Source of the DNA: Branchiostoma floridae | Lineage: Eukaryota; Chordata; Leptocardii; Amphioxiformes; Branchiostomatidae | Length of the DNA: 64,000 nt | Assembly: GCF_000003815.2 (NCBI RefSeq) | Contig: NW_023365788.1 | Coordinates: forward strand, 62,001 to 126,000 | Reading direction: 5' to 3' | In this document: in pieces, positions 57,101 to 64,000 of the stretch | How the letters are laid out: each line of letters opens with the position of its first letter | Numbering within the stretch: position 1 is the stretch's first letter | Program-made: the position numbers and the translations under genes | The notes under the pieces: generated by a model | Told to the model about the DNA's origin: nothing | Database searches by the model: none | Seen by the model: the letters and a program-made list of their open reading frames with translations, nothing else

Positions 57101-60100
57101 ACATAGGAAATGCTTAGATTGATTAATCACGTGTACCTTGTGTGGTGTGATGATGTTGTCCGTAGTTGAAACATGTCTACGAACCCTTCCGTCGGGGGTT
57201 TCAGGTTCAAAGTCACGTATGTCGAACCCGTGATGAGTATGGACACTCTTTCCACCGGAGAAGGATCTAAAAAACGCAAGGGGCACACCACTTAGGTCAT
57301 GTTGATTTGATTATATTGATGGCATATGCATCTAAGCGAGCATCATTTTCGGCCATCTATACAAATTATATTCTAAATCGTACAAAGTAGCTGCAAAATG
57401 GGCAAATGTATGTATTAGATTATTTTTTAAGAATATGTAAGATTGTCACAGAATGCCAACGTTAATTTCAAGGTCAAAGTAGAAGATGTGAAAGAACAAA
57501 AATGAAGATGGCGTCGGGCGTGGCGTAACTGGTAGAGCGTTCGGCTCGGAACCTAGAAGTCCTGAGTTCGATCCCCACCGTACGCGTGCCCCGCCCCGAC
57601 GTTGTGCCCTTGGGAAAGGCACTTTACACGACCTTCCTCACTTCACCCAGGTGTAAAAATGGGTACCTTCTGTCTGTACCGTGTATGTGGCACTGTTAAT
57701 ATAAGTTACAAAACTTGAGTGCAGTGCCACATTGTCCCAGTCTGTACAAAAAGCAAAATAGAAAAAAAGAACAAAAATGAAGATCCATTTATCAGTCTTC
57801 AATACTATATGTTTTTCGTCATTCATATAGCTCTCTGACCATCTAGACCATCATAATAAAAGCAACTATCATTTTGGCCAAACTATTTCTTATTCTTTCG
57901 CGCGCATCAGTTGTAGGGTTCCCAGAGGATGTTATCAATCATGATCAAAGCAACGATATTAAGCACTAACGCAAGTTTACTATTATCAGCAGGGATAACC
58001 AATCTCTGTGCAAAGGATATCAATTCGATAGACATTGTTTTAAAGTGGCAATATTTTTCAATAAATTCAAGTTTAAAACCACCGTGCGTCATCTTAATAT
58101 CAAGAAAAATACCATTTTGAAAAAAAAAAACACATCAGATTATGTACTAGGTAAATTGCCCCGATAGAGGTGTCTAACTATGTATCATTTTCTGCAAGAC
58201 CAGCAAGGAGTAGTCGGTCGTTCATGCTGATGCCATGTCGCTGTAAAACATATACATTTGCCATGTCATACGTACCACGGTTAGTAACCGAATGGAACAA
58301 GCTTGATGTTACCGTTCGCAACATAGGAGCAGTGTCGTTGCACTAGTCCGACCTATTGTCTTTCAAACAGCTACTTGTGAAAACTACTGTTGATATATTC
58401 AGAAGCCACTTTGTATCCGATAACCTCTGTACCTGGTCTACTGCATGTAAGTGCGCCTCCTGCCAGGATTTAAGGGCTCGGTAGTCTGATTGATTGTTTA
58501 TGTCGTTTAGTATTAATCTTAATCTGCTGTATTTATTGTATTTTCATGTCGGGGCGAGGGCAAGTAAAGGTGTCACCACCTTTCCCCCCGCCCCTTCCAC
58601 TTGTGTGGTGAATTTTAATAAACAAATAAACAAAATTAACCAGCGTTAACCACATGGATATCAGGTCTTCCCCTGTAGTCCCCCCCCCCCCCCAAGACGT
58701 TACCCCCTCTGTTGAATACGACCCCCCCATTTCAATTCCTCCCACCTGCCCATATATTTCTTAATATAAAATGTTTACATGTTACATGTTGATATGAAAT
58801 GTTGGATGTTCTGTACTCACCCGTTGCGATGATGGCAGTAGTCATATATTGCATAATGCCATCCTTTAAAACAAATCCTTTCTCCACACGGCGATAGTTT
58901 ATGCCGACTGTTGCCAATTGAATCTGCGAAAAGATTATGACACGTTCGTTATACCTAATTTTTTGTTTGTTTGTTTGTTTATTTATTCTTTATCTAACCA
59001 GAGTGAAAGCATATCGCCTGATGACGTTTTTCAAAGCCTCAAGTTCGTTGAAACCAAACATAAAGATTTTACAACCCCAATTTAACTTAGATAACATAAA
59101 ATCATACTGCCGAAAAAGTGAATCAAAAGTTAAACCTTAACGTGAGATAACACAGAAAATGTAACAAAAAAGTCAAATTTAAAATCAGGATTGAATTTGC
59201 ATATCAATCTTAAGTGCATAAATTTTTTTTAAATCGCCAGAGTTCTGGCTGCTTTGATGTTGTGGCAGTGAGTTCCACATTGCCGCCCCAGTGGATGAAA
59301 AGGCTCGTCTTCTGTATTCCAGTTTAGTATTGAGCAATCTCATTTTAGGCCTAATTAAAAAAATCGTTATAAACGCAAATCTCCCGTAATCTTCTACAAG
59401 CTATATTTAAAAGTTATTGCAATCCCGATGACTGTAGTCATCCTTCTGATTGAAGGACTGCGTAAGTATTGCAATTTGAAACTACAGTCCTTCGATTCGA
59501 CAGCCCTGTTTTCAAAACAAAAGATGTAGGTTGCCTAGGATAAAGGTGAAATTGTGTTACTAACTTGATATTCCTTTCCGGGTGTAAGTCTGACAAATGT
59601 TGCCTCAGAGTCCGACTCGTTGTAGAAAACCTGCGGAGTGTTGGAGTCAGTCTCTCGTGGTGAAATGTCGAGCTAAAAAAGAAATCATTTTTGTTTGTCC
59701 ATACACATTAGAAAGCTGAGGCATCAGTTTCGAGAAAATGGTACCTCGAAATTTACGCCTAAGGTCCAAACGGACCCCATTCGGGTGGTTAAGGCTTAAG
59801 CCCCCTTCACACGAGAGCACGAATGAGCCGGAATGCCGTCCGAATGAATTTTTGTTTCTATTCGTGGCAATTCCTCGCAATTCGTACTGTATTCTAAACA
59901 TTCTTACTGCACTCGAGATATTCGTCCCCGTTCTTTTGGCTGGCTCGAATGTTTTTGACATGTTAAAAACTGTCGAGGTGCATTCGAAGTGGAGAAATAT
60001 CGAATGGCATTCGTATTGGATTCTAAGTGTATTCTAACTATTCTGACTGCAGTCTGACCGCATTCTACGGTATTCTAACATTATTCGAAACATTCTTATC

Positions 60101-61807
60101 TCATTCGATAGAGAACCGAAACCAAAACCACCTCGAATCCTGCCAGAATGTGGCCGAAAGAATATTTCGAATGCCGTAAGAATGTCTAGAATGCACTACG
60201 AATTCACAGGAATAGACAAGAATTTTCATTCTGACGGCATTCCGGCTCATTCCTTCTCGTGTGAAGGGGATTTAAGGCCCATTTGGAATTCCCACCCGAA
60301 TGGCCTCGAATGTGACACGAAGTTTGCAAATACTTCATTCCGGCTGGTTAGGCTTGATTCCTACTAATTCGATTTTCGTGTGAAGGCCCTATTACTCTTG
60401 CACTAAAATACAGTAGAAGCCGCTTAATTGCACACCCCATTTGCTAATGCATTTTGTGCAATTATCCGAATGGTGCAACAAAGTGAAGTTATTAAGCTGG
60501 ACTGAACCACCACGGGATTTTGGGATTGCGTGCAATTAATAGAAGTGTGCGATTATCCGTAGTGCAATTAAGTGACTTCAACTGTATTGCTTTAGAGATT
60601 AAATTTTTTTTTTCAAAATATATCGCAGAACCTATAGGGCTGGCAAACATATGAATATTGCTCGTATAACCATGAACAACTAATATCTAATATCTAATCT
60701 AAAGTCAAAGTCAAAGCTATGGTTGGCTACTGACAAAAAAGGAAGGAAAAGGAAATGGGCAACGCAAAAAAGAAAGACAAACTTTTTTTCCTTACCGGAG
60801 AAACTTCTGTATGTATTTATCTTCCTTTATCTCTTGATATATGACAATTATGAATGTGTAATAATAAAGTGCTTCATAACAAATGGAGGACACCGTCAAA
60901 ATGTTCTCAAAATCTCAGTATATATTACTACAAACACCCTTTTCCTTTTTCTTTAAGTTTATAAGTGTATAAAAGTGTAAACACAAGCCTTGTATAGATT
61001 GTATTATGTATCCGTTCATTCACGATTAGACCACAGCAAGTACATTTTATGTTTGACAATTGACATCCTAATATGCAGAGTGCAAAATTAAAAAGAAAGC
61101 GCAAAAATAGAAAACGGGTAAAAAACAAGATGGCTAGTTTGTTTCAAAATACACACCATAAACTATCCAAAAAGTTTCACTTCTGCAGTAATAGTCATGG
61201 CTGCCTCCCTAGTGTCACTTCTACAAGTATAATTATTAATTTGCTACAACATAATATGGTTGCTTATTTTGGTCTATCTGACCACGCCGAAGAGGAAACA
61301 AATTCTTGTGTTTGATTATTTTACATCAGGCAAGAATTAATGAGCGCACTGATGTCATCAATAAAATGTACTTGCTGTGGTCTTACCATGTAGTATGAGA
61401 AATATCTGACGGCAAAAGAACTTCTTCGCTCCTGCTCTGTAAAGCTCGACCAGGAGACTGTGATTGTGCTGTTGGTGACTGATGTAGAGTTGAAGAACCT
61501 ATCACCTTGGTCGGTCGCTGTGCAAGACGAAATGAGAATCTAATGTAATACGACTTAACAAAAGTTGGCAAATCCGTTCGTCACCCAATTTCTGGCTTTC
61601 CACGGCATTCTCTGGCCGTGCGGGTGCGTCCGGGGCTGGCTCGTTACTAATACACAACCAGTAGATTTCTAGCGAGACTACGATTCCTTCACATGCAAAG
61701 TAGCCACGTACTGTTCTAGTGGCACGACAGTATCCTATTTGTCCTGAATCAGTCCTTGGCCCCTCCGTTATGAAGTGATGCGGAAATCGTCTGGAGCCTA
61801 AAGTCAC
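48144..61807 (-). CDS. Receptor tyrosine kinase with fibronectin type III ectodomain, 5' end not found
   Basis: Exons, 5' to 3': 61585-61807, 61387-61517, 59565-59672, 58821-58923, 57137-57266, 56263-56411, 55186-55334, 54546-54620, 53399-53499, 52696-52832, 52091-52260, 51405-51545, 49495-49612, 48967-49066, 48144-48258. All junction phases agree. Ectodomain: a Cys-containing module, then fibronectin type III strands ([43 protein letters not shown]). One membrane helix ([18 protein letters not shown]). Kinase: loop [10 protein letters not shown], Lys in [53 protein letters not shown]; it ends soon after the kinase, with VGNN. All catalytic residues are present. Ligand and orthologue are unknown; amphioxus-type genomes carry many orphan receptors of this sort. 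In this assembly the juxtamembrane/kinase exon is broken between 53499 and 54546 (see separate entry). Upstream exons and signal peptide were not found. Confidence 0.88.
48270..48966. other. Last intron of the receptor kinase
   Basis: No exon or recognisable repeat in this stretch. Confidence 0.5.
49671..49790. repeat. (ACTC)n microsatellite
   Basis: About 25 near-perfect ACTC units in an intron of the receptor kinase, starting about 60 bp upstream of the exon at 49495-49612. Confidence 0.97.
49900..51300. other. Receptor kinase intron
   Basis: No exon seen. The block near 50845-51060 (GGTGATTTCTGATATTATC ... AGCCGTTCTTGAGTAATC, ending in CCTCCATTCCATGAC..ATGGAGG) reads like a dispersed repeat; GGGGTGATTTCTGA also occurs in the satellite near 46760. 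Confidence 0.4.
51640..51860 (-). mobile_element. SINE-like fragment
   Basis: Minus strand has AGGTATAAAAATGAGTAC, close to the AGGTGTAAAAATGGGTAC core of the other SINEs, and a B-box-like GGTTCAAATACC nearby on the plus strand. Boundaries and orientation uncertain. Confidence 0.4.
53000..53165. repeat. Dispersed repeat shared with 22924-23105
   Basis: GGCAGGTTCCGCCTTCCCGCC, ATTTATGATTC and GACGTCATC..CGACTTCCGGAAC occur in the same order as at 22950. Within a receptor kinase intron. Confidence 0.6.
53948..54013 (-). pseudogene. Duplicated juxtamembrane exon fragment of the receptor kinase
   Basis: Matches 54549-54614 with two differences in 66 bp and can be read [19 protein letters not shown]. 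The shared block extends leftwards through the palindromic module, about 107 bp in all (53907-54013 and 54508-54614), but not into the intron on the other side. Confidence 0.85.
54112..54211. other. Assembly gap
   Basis: One hundred N, the usual placeholder for a gap of unknown size. Confidence 0.99.
54756..55051. mobile_element. hAT-like MITE related to 9308, 8-bp target duplication
   Basis: Flanked by ATCACAAT on both sides (54748-54755 and 55052-55059). Interior has GGGTCCGGTCCC, GGACCTG and CTGTACCGG words of the 9308 family. In the intron between the membrane exon and juxtamembrane exon of the receptor kinase. Confidence 0.85.
57301..57945. repeat. Dispersed repeat interrupted by a SINE
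   Basis: Related to 15351-15656: GTTGATTTGATTA at the left and CATCAGTTGTAGGGTTCCC at the right, with the SINE 57510-57765 in the middle. Confidence 0.65.
57510..57765 (+). mobile_element. tRNA-derived SINE with 19-bp target duplication
   Basis: tRNA-like head (A box GCGTGGCGTAACTGGTAGAG, B box TGAGTTCGATCCCC), then GTGCCCTTGGGAAAGGCACT and CAGGTGTAAAAATGGGTACC, then a third kind of body and an A-rich end. A perfect 19-bp direct repeat (AAAGAACAAAAATGAAGAT) brackets it at 57491-57509 and 57766-57784. Confidence 0.93.
58212..58473 (+). pseudogene. LINE C-terminal remnant
   Basis: The + strand reads [20 protein letters not shown], then EWNKLDVTV, a stop, then [16 protein letters not shown] and [13 protein letters not shown]-.-T, P.....EWN.L and a final Cys-rich end are typical of the 3' end of CR1/L2-type ORFs. 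In a receptor kinase intron. Confidence 0.7.
58681..58694. repeat. Poly(C) tract
   Basis: Fourteen consecutive C, a likely sequencing-sensitive site. Confidence 0.9.
59215..59345 (-). pseudogene. LINE C-terminal remnant, minus strand
   Basis: Minus strand reads [20 protein letters not shown] then [13 protein letters not shown], matching the R.F...A...WNSLP motif at the end of non-LTR retrotransposon ORFs. Open through this stretch; flanks decayed. Confidence 0.7.
59801..60269. mobile_element. Inverted-repeat MITE with ATTCGAAT-type words
   Basis: Ends CCCCTTCACACGAGA..GAATGAGCCGGAATGCCGTC at left and the inverse at right (GACGGCATTCCGGCTCATTC..TCTCGTGTGAAGGGG), about 37 bp. The interior is filled with GAATGC, ATTCGAA and ATTCTAA words. 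In a receptor kinase intron. Confidence 0.87.
60411..60584. mobile_element. pogo/Tigger-like MITE, TA target
   Basis: Ends CAGTAGAAGCCGCTTAATTGC and GCAATTAAGTGACTTCAACTG (near-perfect inverted copies) flanked by TA at 60409-60410 and 60585-60586. CAGT.GAA.CC ends with TA duplication are typical of pogo-type elements. GTGCAATTA words fill the interior. Related to 23164-23340. Confidence 0.85.
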
Positions 61808-62100
61808 CTATGCGCTGAGACGACCGCCCTAGGCGGGCGTCACCATCCGCGCAAAACAGAAATCTTATCGAGGGCTGGGCGGGTGGGTCGTTTCAGGCTC
61901 CAGACGTAGCCGGAGGGCCACAGTTGGACTGACAGTTTGGCATCTCTTGGTACTGTGGGGTCAAGGGTCAAACTTTCGGGACCAATCACTGATCAGGTCA
62001 AATAGGGACAGGGATAAATAGTTCACACCTATTGTCTGTTGATTACGATTTTCGTCGAGCTTTCTTTTAATAGTCACTAGACGAAAAGACCGAATATGTA

Positions 62101-62670
62101 GACGGATGCTGACGGATTCCAATTTGCAACACCTGACGGATGCTGACGTATGCTGACAAATGCTGACGGATCCCAAAAACCATCACGGATCCCAAAAAAT
62201 GACGGATCCCACTTGCATCCGCAACGCATTCGTAGGCATCCGTAACTCTCATCGGTGGATACAAACACAGAACCCGTATACTCAGTACTTCGTGACGGAT
62301 GCTAACACTACATTCGTATGGATACTTACTTATAATAACGGATTCGTTAGTATCTGTAAGCCACTAACTGATTCAAACATTGTATTCGTATGGATACTTA
62401 GTTTTAACGCAAACGAAAGAATACGTGGTCAGGATTCTTGTTTATCAGCGAAAAGTCTTCAGATGCAGACGAATACCAAGGATACGAATTTGCAACATCC
62501 TGACGGATGCTGACGGATACCAAAGATTACCAAAAATTACGGATCCCATACATATCCGTAACGCATTCGTTGGTATCCGAAACTCGCGGTGGATGCAAAC
62601 ACGGAATTCGTTTGCTTACTTACTTCGTGGCGGATGCTAACACAGCTTCCGTAAGAATACTTACTTTTTA
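62101..62670. repeat. Two-copy repeat of GGATGC/GGATCC-type words
   Basis: Two related blocks about 340-365 bp apart (anchors AATTTGCAAC at 62121 and 62487; ACGGATCCCA at 62204 and 62541). Both are saturated with GACGGATGC, CGGATCC, GCATCCGTA and GTATGGATAC words in both orientations. Confidence 0.8.
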
Positions 62671-62867
62671 TGCATGCGTGGCTAGCACTCTTGTTTTTGA
62701 GCATATATTTTATTTTTTAGATTGGTCATATCTTTCCCCCTTTTTGTACCTCGGACATGTACACCACAGTTTGTAACGTCAATACAAGTGAGACAATCCA
62801 CGTTACGCTAGATACCAGGATACTCGGATTCGTAAGGATGCGAAATGGTTTTTTTCTGCATTCGTGG

Positions 62868-62950
62868 CAAGATTACCAACAATGCACTGCTCCAGTGGAT
62901 TGCTCCAGTGGAGGGGATTCCATTGGAGCAGTGCATTGTTGGTAATCTTG
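62868..62950. repeat. Long near-perfect palindrome
   Basis: Arms 62868-62899 and 62919-62950 pair at 31 of 32 positions (CAAGATTACCAACAATGCAC...), with a 19-bp loop. A related half-site TATTGTGGGTAATCC is at 63009. Confidence 0.92.
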
Positions 62951-63179
62951 GGATATCTTAAATATGCGACTCTGTATTTTTTTGCATCCGTACATTGGGG
63001 CGGTGTATTGTGGGTAATCCAATCGTTGTCTCTCTGACCAATCAGACTGCACATCAGTCAGTTTAAAAATAAAGCGGAGATAGTCAGCGTTGTCCGTGAG
63101 GACCGCAATCTTTTTGTACCTCAAACTTTGAGTTTTGAAACGTTGAACTCGGGATATGGATTTGTACACACGTGTGTCA

Positions 63180-64000
63180 ACTTCTGTAGTAGGGTGATGT
63201 TGAGGCGGTGACCAAACTCAAGTGGCAGTCGACGGACGGGACGGCGAGGGACTGAAACAGCCAGCCCTGTTTTGTAGTTCGGCGTCCTGGAGCTATTTTA
63301 TATCACTGTCCTGCGGATCTCACGGCGAGGTATGTTTTATACAATGATCGTTTCCAAACAATACCCGCTTTGAATTCGTCTTTGTGACTACATTCCTTGT
63401 TGGCTAGTAGTGAGTAGCGCTTTTGGTATGCTTGGGCTGAACAGAAACTTATCAGAAAACGACATAACGAAGCCTTACAAAACACAAGTCACAAGCATGA
63501 TACTTGCTGAGTAACTGTTGACTTATTTGGGAAAAATTTGAATCATCATCAAAACAGTACTTGTATACACATATGTTTGTCTGAAGCCTGGTATTTATTC
63601 GCATAGGAACATTCTGTTCCAACGGTGTTTACGTTTTTGTTTATATGCGACGTCTCGTACACAATGCAAAGTCCGGCCGGGGAAGCAGATCACACCTTGT
63701 CACTAATTATGCAACGCTAGACTGTTTCTGCCGCGCCCTCCCGGGAGACTTTTTTGGTATGATAATGCGGAATGTAACGGTGATAATGGCGATACCACAA
63801 TCAGATGCATTTGTTCCTGTTGTATAACAAGCCAATCACCATTTCTTTTCATATACATCCTAATTACTTTGACGGACGCATCCATCAAACATGGATGCTT
63901 TAGCTATCTCAAAATTTGATGGAATTGTTCTTTCTCTTTTTCAGAAGGCGGGTCGACATTCTCTGGCCGTGTCAACAGCTGGGAGAACACTGGACTACAG
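63180..64000 (+). other. Possible 5' end of a plus-strand gene
   Basis: A GC-richer stretch without a usable ATG ends at a good donor (CACGGCGAG/GTATGT, 63329/63330). A strong acceptor follows at 63944 (TTCTTTCTCTTTTTCAG), after which all remaining bases are open in more than one frame (for example GGSTFSGRVNSWENTG). A CCAAT box (GACCAATCAG, near 63040) lies upstream. This fits a noncoding first exon plus a second exon that leaves the window. No product can be named. Confidence 0.3.

Larger units (their letters stand above)
61810..63179. other. Repeat-rich region right of the receptor kinase
   Basis: Holds the 62101-62670 word repeat and the 62868-62950 palindrome. I could not find further 5' exons of the receptor kinase here. 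Confidence 0.45.

Noticed and set aside
57512-57585. Functional tRNA gene
   Set aside because: Same reason: it is a SINE head, followed by the shared SINE core and bracketed by a 19-bp duplication.
61502-61584. Extension of the receptor exon beyond the donor at 61584
   Set aside because: The phase and the GTGACG donor fit joining to 61517; the extra residues have no domain character.

Overview
The window is animal nuclear DNA with intron-rich genes, long introns and dense miniature transposons. Gene content and repeat style point to an invertebrate deuterostome, most likely a lancelet (Branchiostoma). The organism is an inference: the combination of a chordate-type class XIX myosin, a theta-class glutathione S-transferase, a rolling-stone-like membrane protein, an orphan fibronectin-type receptor tyrosine kinase, LINE fragments and many short inverted-repeat elements fits a cephalochordate. 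There is one 100-base assembly gap (54112-54211).

Layout. 605-2667 (minus): first three coding exons of an F-box/FBA protein of the FBXO2/6/44 group, whose last exon lies beyond the left edge. 4560-27912 (minus): a complete 27-exon unconventional myosin of class XIX; I joined all exons by hand and every phase agrees, giving 1079 residues. 28128-31374 (plus): a complete five-exon theta-class glutathione S-transferase that shares a 215-bp divergent promoter with the myosin. 31400-34280: gene-poor, with minisatellite, foldback and microsatellite DNA. 34285-35697: seven copies of an unidentified tandem repeat of about 216 bp, abutting 35780-37198: seven tandem 5S rRNA genes (minus) with a 217-bp period. 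40303-44602 (plus): a two-exon rolling-stone-like multi-pass membrane protein whose intron holds a large microsatellite and a decayed LINE. 48144-61807 (minus): fifteen recognised coding segments of a receptor tyrosine kinase with fibronectin type III ectodomain; one coding exon is split by about 1 kb of inverted-repeat DNA and the assembly gap. 61810-64000: repeats, then a possible 5' end of a plus-strand gene.

Mobile DNA is the other main content. Introns carry hAT-like elements with perfect 8-bp target duplications, a family ending in CAGGGCTCGAAATA, a mariner deletion derivative, pogo-like elements, foldback elements and tRNA-derived SINEs, some nested. Several element families have interiors made of many copies of one short family-specific word. 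No operon-like functional grouping is evident; the only gene pair likely to be co-regulated is the divergent myosin/transferase pair.
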